NCBI RefSeq assembly: GCF_022095675.1
Contig: NZ_JAHYSG010000068.1
Coordinates: 1 to 64,000, forward strand
Direction: 5' to 3'
Origin: Dactylosporangium sp. AC04546
Lineage (GTDB): Bacteria; Actinomycetota; Actinomycetes; Mycobacteriales; Micromonosporaceae
DNA length: 64,000 nt
The notes beneath the pieces are model-generated. The model ran no database searches, was not told where the DNA came from, and was given only the letters and a program-made list of their open reading frames with translations. The translations under genes and the position numbers were made by a program. Positions 18,149 through 26,904 of this stretch are shown in pieces. The first letter of the stretch is position 1. Each line of letters begins with the position of its first letter.

Positions 18149-20596
18149 GTGGACGAGAGCTCGACCGGTCGCAGCCGCCCGCGCAACGCCGCCCAGCGGA
18201 CGGAGCAGCCGGCGAGCACACCTCCCAAGACGATGCGGTCGACGGTGCGGGCCCGGACCACGAAGGTTGCGAAAGCCACGGCGAGCTCGGACGACAAAGA
18301 GGTCACGGTGAACGAGACCACCACGGAGCAGTCGGCTCCGGCCGACCTGGTTCCGACCCAGCAGAAGCCCCCCACGCAGGCAGCGGCGAAGCCGCCCGCC
18401 ACTCGGCCGGCGGCCGCGAGGCCACCGGCGACCCCGACCCCGAAGCCCGCGACCGCGGCGACCGCGGAACAGCCCGCCGAGGAGCAGCCGGCCGCCGCGG
18501 ACGTGACGGCGGCGGAGGCGGCGCCCGAGGTACCAGAGCGCAAACCGCTGCCCGACGACCGCTATCTCAACCGTGAGCTCTCCTGGCTCGACTTCAACGC
18601 GCGGGTGCTCACCCTCGCCGAAGACAGGTCGACGCCGCTGCTGGAGCGGGCCAAGTTCCTCGCGATCTTCGCCAGCAACCTCGACGAGTTCTACATGGTC
18701 CGGGTCGCCGGCCTGAAGCGGCGCCTGCAGACCGGCCTGCCGGTGCGCCGCCCCGGCTTCCTGCCGCCGACGGAGCAGCTGGAGCAGATCGCCGAGCGCA
18801 CGTCGGCGCTGATGTCGCGCCAGTCGCGCGTCTTCGCCGAGGAGATCGTGCCCGCGCTGGCGGACGAGCACATCCACATCGTGAAGTGGAGCGAGCTCGA
18901 CCCGGCCGAGCGGGAGCGCATGCGGGCGTCGTTCCGCGAGCAGATCTTCCCGGTGCTCACGCCGCTCGCGGTCGACCCGGCCCACCCGTTCCCGTACATC
19001 TCCGGCCTGTCGCTGAACCTGGCCGTCGTGGTGCGTGAGAAGGACGGCGGCCCCGAGCTGTTCGCCCGGATCAAGGTCCCCAACAACGTGCCGCGGTTCT
19101 TCGCGCTCGACCGGGTCACCCGCGACGGCGCCCGCACCATGCGGTTCCTGCCGGTCGAGGAGCTCATCGCGGCCCACCTGGGCCAGCTGTTCCCGGGCAT
19201 GCAGGTCGCCGAGCACCACCTGTTCCGGGTGACCCGCAACGCCGAGGTGGAGCTCGACGAGGACCGTGACGAGGACCTGCTCCAGGCGCTGGAGCGGGAG
19301 CTGGCCCGGCGCCGGTTCGGCCCGCCGGTGCGGCTGGAGGTCGCCGCGTCGATCTCCGACCACGTGCTGGAGCTGCTGGTCCGCGAGCTCGACATGGACT
19401 CGCACGACGTGCTGCGGGTGCCCGGCCTGCTCGACCTGACCGCGCTCTGGCAGATCTACAACGGTGTCGACCGGCCCGACCTCAAGGACCCGCCGTTCGT
19501 GCCGGCCACCCACCCGCACTTCGCCGAGGGTGAGACGCCGCGCAGCGTCTTCGCCCGGCTGCGCGACCACGACATCCTGGTGCACCACCCGTACCACTCG
19601 TTCTCCACGAGCGTGCAGCGGTTCATCGAGCAGGCCGCCGCCGACCCGAACGTGCTGGCGATCAAGCTCACGCTGTACCGCACCAGCGGCGACTCCCCGA
19701 TCGTCGACGCGCTGGTCGACGCGGCCGAGGCCGGCAAGCAGGTGGTGGTGCTGGTCGAGGTGAAGGCGCGCTTCGACGAGAAGGCCAACATCGGCTGGGC
19801 CCGGACGCTGGAGCGGGCCGGCTGCCACGTGGTGTACGGCCTGGTGGGCCTCAAGACCCACACCAAGACGGCGCTGGTCGTCCGGCAGGAGGGCAACCAC
19901 ATCCGGCGGTACTGCCACGTCGGCACGGGCAACTACCACCCGAAGACGGCCCGGCTCTACGAGGACTACGGCCTGCTGACGGCCGACCCGGAGGTCGGCG
20001 CCGACCTGACCGACCTGTTCAACGTGCTGACCGGCTACAGCCGCCAGACCTCCTACCGGCGGCTGCTCGTCGCGCCGCACGGGGTGCGCCGCGGCATCAT
20101 CGAGCGGATCGAGCGCGAGGTCGCGCTCGGCACCGAGGGCCTGGTGCAGCTCAAGGTGAACTCGCTCGTCGACGAGGAGGTCATCGACGCGCTGTACCGG
20201 GCGAGCCAGTCCGGCGTGCGGGTCGACCTCATCGTGCGCGGCATCTGCGCGCTGCGCCCGGGCGTGCCGGACCTGTCGGAGAACATCCACGTCCGCTCGG
20301 TGCTCGGCCGGTTCCTGGAGCACTCGCGGGTGTTCCGGTTCGGCCGCGGGGCGCGCGCGGAGTACTGGATCGGATCGGCGGATCTCATGCACCGCAACCT
20401 CGACCGCCGGGTCGAGGCACTGGTGCAGGTGACCGACCCGGCCGGCCAGGAGGAGCTGCACCGCGTGCTCACGCTCATGATGAGCGAGGAAACGGGCGCG
20501 TTCGAGCTGTCCGGCAACGGCCAATGGCACCGCCGGCCCGGCAAGAACCCCCAGGAGGCGCTGCTGCGGAGGATCGTCGACCGCGTCGAGGGCTAG
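18149..20596 (+). CDS. ppk: Polyphosphate kinase 1 with a long disordered N-terminal extension
   Basis: Makes and degrades inorganic polyphosphate. The conserved protein begins at [24 protein letters not shown], and downstream blocks include [53 protein letters not shown], the phospho-histidine region [31 protein letters not shown] and [21 protein letters not shown] 18149 would give about 130 residues of Pro/Ala-rich tail first; the third-position GC bias supports this. GTG 18308, with GAGG before it, is the main alternative and gives a length (762) close to the M. tuberculosis enzyme. Confidence 0.95.
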   Translation: MDESSTGRSRPRNAAQRTEQPASTPPKTMRSTVRARTTKVAKATASSDDKEVTVNETTTEQSAPADLVPTQQKPPTQAAAKPPATRPAAARPPATPTPKPATAATAEQPAEEQPAAADVTAAEAAPEVPERKPLPDDRYLNRELSWLDFNARVLTLAEDRSTPLLERAKFLAIFASNLDEFYMVRVAGLKRRLQTGLPVRRPGFLPPTEQLEQIAERTSALMSRQSRVFAEEIVPALADEHIHIVKWSELDPAERERMRASFREQIFPVLTPLAVDPAHPFPYISGLSLNLAVVVREKDGGPELFARIKVPNNVPRFFALDRVTRDGARTMRFLPVEELIAAHLGQLFPGMQVAEHHLFRVTRNAEVELDEDRDEDLLQALERELARRRFGPPVRLEVAASISDHVLELLVRELDMDSHDVLRVPGLLDLTALWQIYNGVDRPDLKDPPFVPATHPHFAEGETPRSVFARLRDHDILVHHPYHSFSTSVQRFIEQAAADPNVLAIKLTLYRTSGDSPIVDALVDAAEAGKQVVVLVEVKARFDEKANIGWARTLERAGCHVVYGLVGLKTHTKTALVVRQEGNHIRRYCHVGTGNYHPKTARLYEDYGLLTADPEVGADLTDLFNVLTGYSRQTSYRRLLVAPHGVRRGIIERIEREVALGTEGLVQLKVNSLVDEEVIDALYRASQSGVRVDLIVRGICALRPGVPDLSENIHVRSVLGRFLEHSRVFRFGRGARAEYWIGSADLMHRNLDRRVEALVQVTDPAGQEELHRVLTLMMSEETGAFELSGNGQWHRRPGKNPQEALLRRIVDRVEG

Positions 20597-20616
20597 TCGA
20601 GGGCTAGGGTGTCCGG

Positions 20617-22083
20617 ATGCTTAGGTTTGTCGCGGACGGCGACTTCGCCGTGCCGGACCTGTTCCCGGCCGCCCCGGCGACCACCGTCCGGACGATCTAC
20701 TACGACACCCCCGAGCGGTGGCTCGCGAGATCCGGGGTGTCGTTGCGCTACCGCGGCGGCGAGGCCTGGACCGTGCGGCTGCCGGCGCCGAAGTCCGGCC
20801 TGGAGTACGACTACTCCCTGCCGGTGACCGGTACCGGGGTCATCCCGCCCGAACTGCTCGACCTGGTGACGGCGCACCGCCGCAGCGCCGGCCTGGCCGC
20901 GGCGGTGACGCTGCGGACCCGGCGCACCGCCTACGAGCTCGGGTTCGCCGACGTCGTCCACGACGACGTCAGCGTGATCGACGGCCGGCGGGTGGTGGCG
21001 CGGTTCCACGAGATCGAGGTCGCGCCCCGCCAGGACCGGCCCAAGCAGCTGCGCCGCCTGGAGGAGGCGCTGCTGGACGCCGGCGCCGCGCCGGCGGACG
21101 ACGTCGAGCCCGAGCACCTGCGCGCCCTGGGCCCGCTCGAACCGGCGCCCCTCGTGCGCCCGGCGCCGCTGCCGCCCAAGGCCCGCGCCGGCGAGGTGGT
21201 GACCGAGGCGATCCGGCGCGGCGTGGCGCGGATCGCCGGCTACGACGCCTTCGCCCGGCTGCGCGAGACGATGCCCAACGGCGACACCCCGGTGCACCAG
21301 ATGCGCGTGGGCACCCGGCGGCTGCGCAGCGATCTCCAGACGTTCCAGGCGCTGCTCGACCCGGTCTGGACCGGCACGCTGCGCGTGGAGCTGAGCTGGC
21401 TGGCCGAGGCGCTGGGCGGCGCCCGCGACATCGAGGTGCTCCGGGACCGGCTGCGCCAGACGGCCGCGAGCGACCCGCTGGCGCCCCTCGACGAGGCGGC
21501 GGTGGCGCGGATCGACGCGGCGCTGGCGGAGCGGCACGAGGAGGCCTTGGCGGTACTGGACGAGGCGCTGCACGATCCGCGGTACGTGCTGCTGCTCGAC
21601 GCCCTCGTGGAGGCGGCCGCCACGCCCCGGTTCACGGCGCTCGCCTCGGAGCGGGCGGCCGACGTGCTGCCCGGGATCGTCCGGCGGCCCTGGCGGCGGC
21701 TGGTGGTCGGCGGCGGCGCGGCGCCCGGGGCCGGCGAGCTCACCCCGGACCTGCCCGACGACGAGTGGCACGAGGTCCGCAAGCGGGCCAAGCGCGCCCG
21801 CTACGCCGCCGACGCGGTCTCGGGTGTCGTGGGTGAGGACGCGGTACTGCTGGCCAAGGCGATCGCGCGGGCCCAGGGCGTCCTCGGCGAGCACCAGGAC
21901 GCCGCCATCGCGGCCGAGACCTGGCTCGACATCGCCGCCGCCGACCCGGGCGACCACGCCATGGCGGTCACCGCCGGGCGGCTCGCCGAGCGGGAGCGCG
22001 CGGCGGTGACGCGGTCGCGGGCCGCGTTCCCGGCCGTGTGGGCGGCCGTGATCGAGGAAAAGAACATCGCATGGCTGAGGTGA
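20617..22083 (+). CDS. CYTH-CHAD domain protein
   Basis: A 488-residue two-domain protein. The N-terminal CYTH (triphosphate tunnel) part has TIYYDTPERWLARSGVSLRY and later ARFHEIEVAP; its very first ExExK motif is reduced (LRFVADGDF), so enzymatic activity is doubtful. The C-terminal CHAD helical domain has the histidine-bearing VHQMRVGTRRLRSDLQTF and the matching WHEVRKRAKRARYAADA motifs known to bind polyphosphate. It starts 20 bp after ppk and ends 13 bp inside mutT1, so a polyphosphate-related role is very plausible. Confidence 0.9.
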   Translation: MLRFVADGDFAVPDLFPAAPATTVRTIYYDTPERWLARSGVSLRYRGGEAWTVRLPAPKSGLEYDYSLPVTGTGVIPPELLDLVTAHRRSAGLAAAVTLRTRRTAYELGFADVVHDDVSVIDGRRVVARFHEIEVAPRQDRPKQLRRLEEALLDAGAAPADDVEPEHLRALGPLEPAPLVRPAPLPPKARAGEVVTEAIRRGVARIAGYDAFARLRETMPNGDTPVHQMRVGTRRLRSDLQTFQALLDPVWTGTLRVELSWLAEALGGARDIEVLRDRLRQTAASDPLAPLDEAAVARIDAALAERHEEALAVLDEALHDPRYVLLLDALVEAAATPRFTALASERAADVLPGIVRRPWRRLVVGGGAAPGAGELTPDLPDDEWHEVRKRAKRARYAADAVSGVVGEDAVLLAKAIARAQGVLGEHQDAAIAAETWLDIAAADPGDHAMAVTAGRLAERERAAVTRSRAAFPAVWAAVIEEKNIAWLR

Positions 22084-22943
22084 ACTCGGTCGTCCGCGCG
22101 GCGGGCGGCGTGGTGTGGCGGGACGGCGGCGAGATCGTGCTGGTGCACCGGCCGCGCTACAACGACTGGTCGCTGCCGAAGGGCAAGCTCGACCCGGGCG
22201 AGCACCCGCTGGAGGCCGCCGTGCGGGAGGTCCACGAGGAGAGCTTCGTGCGGGCCGTGCCGCAGGTCCGGCTTCCTTCCATCCGGTACCTCACGGGCGA
22301 GCCCGGCGTCGAGAAGCACGTCGACTTCTGGTCGATGCGGGCCGTCGAGTGGCAGGACCGGCCGGCCGACCACGAGATCGAGGAGGCGCGGTGGGTGCCG
22401 GCAGGTGAGGCCCAGCGGCTCCTGTCGTACGCCCACGACCGCGGCGTGGTGAAGGCCTTCCTCGCCCTGCCGGCCGTGACGGCGGTCGTCGCGGTGGTCC
22501 GCCACGCCAAGGCCGGCAAGCGCCGCGACTGGGACGGCGAGGACGCCGACCGCCCGCTCGAGGACAGCGGAAAGCGCGACGCGGCGGGCCTGTGCGCCCT
22601 CCTGACGCTCCTACGGCCGGACCGGGTGGTGTCGGCCACCCCCACGCGCTGCCGGCAGACGGTGGAGCCGCTGGGGCTGTCGTTCTCGGTCGACGCCCGG
22701 TTCGACGAGCAGGGCTCCCCGGCCGACGGCGCCGCGGCGCTGGCGGAGCTGGCCCGGTTGGGCGGCACGAGCGTGGTGTGCAGCCAGGGCAAGCTGATGC
22801 CGCCGATGCTCACCGAGGCGACCCGGCGCGGGGACGTCAACTTCCACACCCGCAAGGGCGCCGGCTGGATCCTCGGCCTCGCGGGCACCCGCGTGGTGGG
22901 CCACGACCGCCTGGCCCCGCTCACGGTCTCCGGCGAGGTGTAG
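22071..22943 (+). CDS. mutT1: MutT1-type Nudix hydrolase with histidine phosphatase domain
   Basis: A 290-residue fusion. Residues 1-140 form a Nudix domain with an intact Nudix box (GKLDPGEHPLEAAVREVHEES, pattern Gx5Ex7REUxEE). Residues 140-290 are a histidine-phosphatase-like domain starting VVRHAKAGKRRDW with the RHG-type catalytic His. The two-domain layout is that of mycobacterial MutT1, which hydrolyses 8-oxo-dGTP, 8-oxo-GTP and dinucleoside polyphosphates. ATG 22071 lies inside the end of the CYTH-CHAD gene. A bidirectional terminator follows. Confidence 0.93.
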   Translation: MAEVNSVVRAAGGVVWRDGGEIVLVHRPRYNDWSLPKGKLDPGEHPLEAAVREVHEESFVRAVPQVRLPSIRYLTGEPGVEKHVDFWSMRAVEWQDRPADHEIEEARWVPAGEAQRLLSYAHDRGVVKAFLALPAVTAVVAVVRHAKAGKRRDWDGEDADRPLEDSGKRDAAGLCALLTLLRPDRVVSATPTRCRQTVEPLGLSFSVDARFDEQGSPADGAAALAELARLGGTSVVCSQGKLMPPMLTEATRRGDVNFHTRKGAGWILGLAGTRVVGHDRLAPLTVSGEV

Positions 22944-22957
22944 TTCCCGGCCATTAG

Positions 22958-22994
22958 AAAGGGCGGCACCGGTTATCCCGGCGCCGCCCTTTTT
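22958..22994. terminator. Bidirectional terminator between mutT1 and hupB
   Basis: Stem AAAGGGCGGC (22958-22967) with GCCGCCCTTT at 22983 onward, ending in five T on the plus strand and TTTCT on the minus strand. It ends both converging genes. Confidence 0.9.
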
Positions 22995-23004
22995 CATTGC
23001 GGTT

Positions 23005-23580
23005 CTACTTGGCGGCGGCCTTCTTCGCCGGCGCCTTCTTGGCGGCCGTCGTGGTCTTCGCGGCCGCGGTAGCGGTGGTGGTCTTGCGCGCCGTGGTCGC
23101 AGCGGCGGCGCGGGTCGTCTTGGCAGCGGCCTTCTTGGCCGGGGCCGTCTTGGTCGCGGCCTTCGCCGGGGCCGTCTTGGTGGCGGCCTTGGCCGGCGCG
23201 GCCTTGGCCGCGGTCGCCTTGGCCGTGGTGGCCTTCGCGGTGGTGGCCTTGGCAGCGGTCGTCTTCGTCGCGACGGCCTTCTTGGCCGGGGCGGCCTTCG
23301 GCACCTTGCCGCTGGCGACCATCTCGCGGAAGCTGGCGCCGGCCCGGAACGCGGGCACCGACGTCTTCTTCACCTTCACCGCTTCACCGGTGCGCGGGTT
23401 CCGGGCCGTTCTCGCACCACGGATGCGCTTCTCGAAGACCCCGAACCCGGTGATGGCGACCTTGTCGCCCTTGGTCACGGCGGCCTGGATCTCGGCCAGA
23501 ACCGCGTCCAGCGCAGCGTTTGCCGACTTCTTGTCGCCCAGGCGAGCGCTGAGCGCCTCGATGAGCTCGGCCTTGTTCAC
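23005..23580 (-). CDS. hupB: HU-type nucleoid protein with lysine/alanine-rich tail (HupB)
   Basis: Architectural DNA-binding protein of the nucleoid. Residues 1-90 are an HU domain (MNKAELIEALSARLGDKKSA; GFGVFEKRIRGARTARNPRT is the DNA-binding arm). From about residue 95 the tail repeats AKK, PAK and ATKT units up to residue 191, the histone H1-like extension typical of actinobacterial HupB. GTG 23580 has an excellent GGGAGGAAAC site. The tail DNA contains near-identical direct repeats of about 25 bp (around 23127-23200), so its length is probably variable between strains. Confidence 0.97.
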   Translation of the reverse strand: MNKAELIEALSARLGDKKSANAALDAVLAEIQAAVTKGDKVAITGFGVFEKRIRGARTARNPRTGEAVKVKKTSVPAFRAGASFREMVASGKVPKAAPAKKAVATKTTAAKATTAKATTAKATAAKAAPAKAATKTAPAKAATKTAPAKKAAAKTTRAAAATTARKTTTATAAAKTTTAAKKAPAKKAAAK

Positions 23581-23616
23581 GTTTCCTCCCGTACCAGAAA
23601 TGAAGTCCCTGTGGGC

Positions 23617-23644
23617 AAGGTATCCCAACGCACACAGGATACAA
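23617..23644 (-). promoter_or_regulatory. hupB: Candidate hupB promoter
   Basis: On the minus strand a TTGTAT box (23639-23644) and a TACCTT box (23617-23622) are 16 bp apart, 36 bp before the GTG start, in an AT-richer island. It fits the main vegetative sigma factor; not experimentally shown. Confidence 0.5.
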
Positions 23645-23717
23645 ACATATGACGGAAAAGAAATCGTTGTGGAGTAACGGATTTGACCGAGGGCTCCTCG
23701 AGACGCCCAGCGTGGGC

Positions 23718-24305
23718 CTAACGAACGACCGGTGTCCACTCCGGACGGCGTTGTTCGAACGCGTCGATAGCGTCCGCGTGGCGCAGGGTGAGACCGATGT
23801 CGTCCAGGCCCTCCAGCAGGCGCCAACGGCTGAAATCGTCCAGCGGGAACTCCCATTCGTGGCCGTCGGCGCGCAACTGGCGACCCTCGAGGTCGACCGT
23901 TACCGGCAGCTTCGGATCCGCCTCGACGGCGGCCCACAAAATTTCCACGAGTTTCAGGTCGAGCTCGACCGGCAGCAGCCCCGCCTTGAGGGCGTTGCCG
24001 CGGAAGATGTCCCCGAACCGGGGCGCGACGACCGCCTTGAAGCCGAAGTCCTGCAGCGCCCAGACGGCGTGCTCGCGCGACGAGCCGGTGCCGAACTCGG
24101 GGCCGGCGATGAGGATCGACGCCCCTTCGTAGACGGGATTGTTCAGCACGAATGCCGGATCGGACCGCCAGGCGTTGAAGAGGCCGTCGGCAAACCCGGT
24201 GCGGGTGACGCGCTTGAGGTACACGGCCGGGATGATCTGGTCGGTGTCCACGTTGGAACGGCGCAGCGGGACGGCCGTGCCGGTGTGGACGGTGAACTTC
24301 TCCAT
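23718..24305 (-). CDS. leuD: 3-isopropylmalate dehydratase small subunit
   Basis: Small swivelling subunit of the LeuCD isomerase in leucine synthesis. The 195-residue protein starts [27 protein letters not shown] and has the [21 protein letters not shown] active-site loop and [15 protein letters not shown]. The ATG is 14 bp downstream of the leuC stop, so the pair forms an operon. Nothing unusual is seen. Confidence 0.97.
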   Translation of the reverse strand: MEKFTVHTGTAVPLRRSNVDTDQIIPAVYLKRVTRTGFADGLFNAWRSDPAFVLNNPVYEGASILIAGPEFGTGSSREHAVWALQDFGFKAVVAPRFGDIFRGNALKAGLLPVELDLKLVEILWAAVEADPKLPVTVDLEGRQLRADGHEWEFPLDDFSRWRLLEGLDDIGLTLRHADAIDAFEQRRPEWTPVVR

Positions 24306-24319
24306 GTCGGTTCCCAGTC

Positions 24320-25732
24320 CTAGTTCAGATCGGCGGGCGCGGCGAGGCGGCCCACGACGGCGGTGGCGGCGGCGACCGGCGGCGACACGAGGTGCGTGCG
24401 CCCGCCGCGGCCCTGGCGGCCCTCGAAGTTGCGGTTCGACGTCGACGCCGAGCGCTCCCCGGGCTTGAGCGTGTCGGGGTTCATGCCCAGGCACATGGAG
24501 CAGCCGGCGAACCGCCACTCCGCCCCGGCCTCGGTGAAGACCTGGTCGAGGCCCTCCTGCTCGGCCGCCGCCCGCACCGACGCGGAGCCGGGCACGACGA
24601 GCATCCGAACGCTCTCGGCGACCTTCCGGCCGCGCAGCACCTCGGCGGCGGCGCGCAGGTCCTCGAGCCGGCCGTTGGTGCACGAGCCGAGGAACACCAC
24701 GTCGACCGGGACGTCCCGCAGCGCGGTGCCGGGCGTGAGGTCCATGTACTCCAGCGCCTTCTCGGCGGCGACCCGCTCGGCGCTCTCGGCGAAGTCCTCC
24801 GGGTTCGGCACGAAGCCGCCGAGCGGCGCGCCCTGGCCCGGGTTGGTGCCCCAGGTGACGAACGGGGTGAGCTGCGAGACGTCGAGCGTCACCTCGGTGT
24901 CGAACTTGGCGCCCTCGTCGGTGCGCAGGCTCGTCCAGTAGGCCTTGGCCGTCTCCCAGTCCTCGCCCGCAGGCGCGTACTGCCGGCCCTCGATGTAGGC
25001 GAAGGTCGTCTCGTCCGGCGCGATCATGCCGGCCTTGGCGCCCCACTCGATGGACATGTTGGAGATGGTCATGCGGCCTTCCATCGACAGCTTCTCGATG
25101 GCCGGGCCGCGGTACTCCACGACGTGGCCGCGGCCGCCGCCGGTGCCCACCTGGGAGATGAGCGCCAGGACCAGGTCCTTGGCGGTCACGCCCGGGCCGA
25201 GCTCGCCGACGACGTTGACCGCCATGGTGCGCGGCCGCGCCTGCGGCAGGGTCTGGGTGGCGAGGACGTGCTCGACCTCGCTGGTGCCGATGCCGAACGC
25301 CAGCGCGCCGAACGCCCCGTGCGTCGAGGTGTGCGAGTCGCCGCACACGATGGTCATGCCGGGCTGGCTGAGGCCCAGCTGCGGTCCCATGACGTGGACC
25401 ACGCCCTGCTGGTCGTCGCCGAGCGAGTGGATGCGGACGCCGAACTCGCTCGCGTTCTTGCGCAGCGTCTCGATCTGCGTGCGGGAAACCGGGTCGCTGA
25501 TCGTCAGGACGTTGTCGGTCGGCGTGTTGTGGTCCTCGGTCGCGATCGTGAGATCGGGCCGGCGGACCGGACGCCCCGCCATGCGCAGGCCGTCGAACGC
25601 CTGCGGACTGGTGACCTCGTGCACCAGGTGCAGGTCGATGTAGAGCAGATCGGGCTCACCGGCGGCGGAATGCACGACGTGCGCGTCCCACACCTTCTCG
25701 GCGAGCGTCCGTGGTTGTGCTTCTCCCACCAT
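24320..25732 (-). CDS. leuC: 3-isopropylmalate dehydratase large subunit
   Basis: Aconitase-family [4Fe-4S] enzyme that interconverts 2- and 3-isopropylmalate with LeuD. The 470-residue protein carries the cluster cysteines: one in [16 protein letters not shown] and a CxxC pair in [13 protein letters not shown]. The [21 protein letters not shown] block is characteristic. It starts at ATG 25732, 49 bp from the divergent regulator ndgR, which in Streptomyces controls leuCD. Confidence 0.97.
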   Translation of the reverse strand: MVGEAQPRTLAEKVWDAHVVHSAAGEPDLLYIDLHLVHEVTSPQAFDGLRMAGRPVRRPDLTIATEDHNTPTDNVLTISDPVSRTQIETLRKNASEFGVRIHSLGDDQQGVVHVMGPQLGLSQPGMTIVCGDSHTSTHGAFGALAFGIGTSEVEHVLATQTLPQARPRTMAVNVVGELGPGVTAKDLVLALISQVGTGGGRGHVVEYRGPAIEKLSMEGRMTISNMSIEWGAKAGMIAPDETTFAYIEGRQYAPAGEDWETAKAYWTSLRTDEGAKFDTEVTLDVSQLTPFVTWGTNPGQGAPLGGFVPNPEDFAESAERVAAEKALEYMDLTPGTALRDVPVDVVFLGSCTNGRLEDLRAAAEVLRGRKVAESVRMLVVPGSASVRAAAEQEGLDQVFTEAGAEWRFAGCSMCLGMNPDTLKPGERSASTSNRNFEGRQGRGGRTHLVSPPVAAATAVVGRLAAPADLN

Positions 25733-25767
25733 CTGGACATCCTAAAATCTGGGAGGTATGTTTCGGT

Positions 25768-25780
25768 CTGTGGGACACAG
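25768..25780. promoter_or_regulatory. Palindrome in the leuC-ndgR intergenic region (candidate operator)
   Basis: CTGTGGGACACAG is a perfect 5-3-5 inverted repeat, directly before the proposed ndgR start and within the short divergent promoter region. It is a plausible binding site for NdgR itself, but I cannot match it to a published consensus with certainty. Confidence 0.4.
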
Positions 25781-25781
25781 T

Positions 25782-26468
25782 ATGAGCGGTGTGGGCGTGC
25801 TCGACAAGGCGGTGGTCATCCTGGCCGCCTGTGTCGACGGCGCCAGCCTTGCCGAACTGGTGGACCGGACCAAGCTTCCCCGGGCAACGGCGCACCGGCT
25901 CGCACAGGCCCTGGAGATCCACCGATTGCTCGTTCGTGACGCGCAGGGGCGCTGGCGCCCGGGACCGCGACTGGGCGAGCTCGCGAACGCGGCCCCAGAT
26001 GTGTTGCTGACCGCCGCCGAGCCGATGCTGACAGCGCTGCGCGACGCCACGGGCGAGAGTGCCCAACTGTACCTCCGCCGCGCGGACGAACGCCTGTGTG
26101 TCGCCGCCGCGGAGCGCGCGAGCGGCCTGCGTGACACGGTGCCGATCGGCGCGGTGCTGCCGATGACGGCGGGCTCCGCCGCACAGGTCCTCCTGGCGTG
26201 GGAACCGCCGGAGGCCGTGATGCCGCTCCTGCCACGCTGCAAGTTCACCGGCCGCACGCTGGCCGAGGTCCGCCGCCGCGGCTGGGCCCAGAGCGTGGCC
26301 GAGCGCGAGGTGGGCGTGGCGAGCGTCTCGGCCCCGATCCGCGACCGCACGGGCCGCGTGATCGCCGCGATCTCGGTGTCGGGCCCGATCGAGCGCCTGG
26401 GCCGCCGCCCGGGCGACCGCCACGCCATGGCCGTCGTGCGGGCCGGTCAACGCCTCTCCGGCCTGTAG
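25782..26468 (+). CDS. ndgR: IclR-family regulator of leucine genes (NdgR/LtbR-like)
   Basis: A 228-residue IclR regulator: winged helix-turn-helix in LDKAVVILAACVDGASLAELVDRTKLPRATAHRLAQALE followed by the effector domain (AEPMLTALRDATGESAQLYL). The divergent position next to leuCD is the same as that of NdgR in Streptomyces and LtbR in Corynebacterium, which control leucine and other amino acid genes. I prefer ATG 25782, where similarity begins. ATG 25758 is possible but leaves only one base after its GGAGG. Confidence 0.88.
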   Translation: MSGVGVLDKAVVILAACVDGASLAELVDRTKLPRATAHRLAQALEIHRLLVRDAQGRWRPGPRLGELANAAPDVLLTAAEPMLTALRDATGESAQLYLRRADERLCVAAAERASGLRDTVPIGAVLPMTAGSAAQVLLAWEPPEAVMPLLPRCKFTGRTLAEVRRRGWAQSVAEREVGVASVSAPIRDRTGRVIAAISVSGPIERLGRRPGDRHAMAVVRAGQRLSGL

Positions 26469-26552
26469 GCCTGGCCGCGGCGGGCGCTTACGATCGGCGG
26501 GTGCGCCTGCGGCGCACAGGCGGGATGCCTTTCTCGGCTGGAAGGAATGCCA

Positions 26553-26792
26553 GTGCCCGATACCACCCCTGCCTCGCCCGGGCCCGAAGACGGCTCGGGC
26601 GGGCTCAGCCCCGCGCCCACCGACGGAACGCCGGCCTCGCCGACTTCGAGGCCTGACGGGCCGGACTCCCCCACGCCGCCCGCGCCGGCGCCCTCGGCAC
26701 CGTCCGGCGGCGGCCGTGGGGGGTGCATGACCGCGATGATCGGGCTGTTCGTGTTCGTCGCGGCGCTGCTCGGCATCGCCACGCAGCTCTAG
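26553..26792 (+). CDS. Small proline-rich protein with a C-terminal membrane segment
   Basis: A 79-residue hypothetical protein from GTG 26553 (GAAGGA six bases upstream). The first 50 residues are Pro/Ser/Thr-rich and disordered; GGGRGGC then leads into one hydrophobic helix, so it is probably tail-anchored. A strong terminator follows. No homologous family is recognised. Confidence 0.55.
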   Translation: MPDTTPASPGPEDGSGGLSPAPTDGTPASPTSRPDGPDSPTPPAPAPSAPSGGGRGGCMTAMIGLFVFVAALLGIATQL

Positions 26793-26805
26793 CCAGCATC
26801 GACCG

Positions 26806-26839
26806 ACGGCGCTCTCCGGACATCGGAGAGCGCCGTTTC
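26806..26839 (+). terminator. Terminator after the small proline-rich gene
   Basis: A perfect 13-bp stem (26806-26818 with 26824-26836), loop GACAT, then TTTC. Works mainly on the plus strand. Confidence 0.85.
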
Positions 26840-26904
26840 GGCTGAGCGCGCCAGGTGGCTCTCCCCCGCTACCATCTCGATCACATTCACGGGGGAGGAA
26901 CACC

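Noticed and set aside
18068..20530. An 820-codon open frame antisense to ppk
   Set aside because: It mirrors ppk codon for codon, has a low-complexity His/Val/Arg-rich product and no ribosome-binding site; a GC-rich genome shadow.
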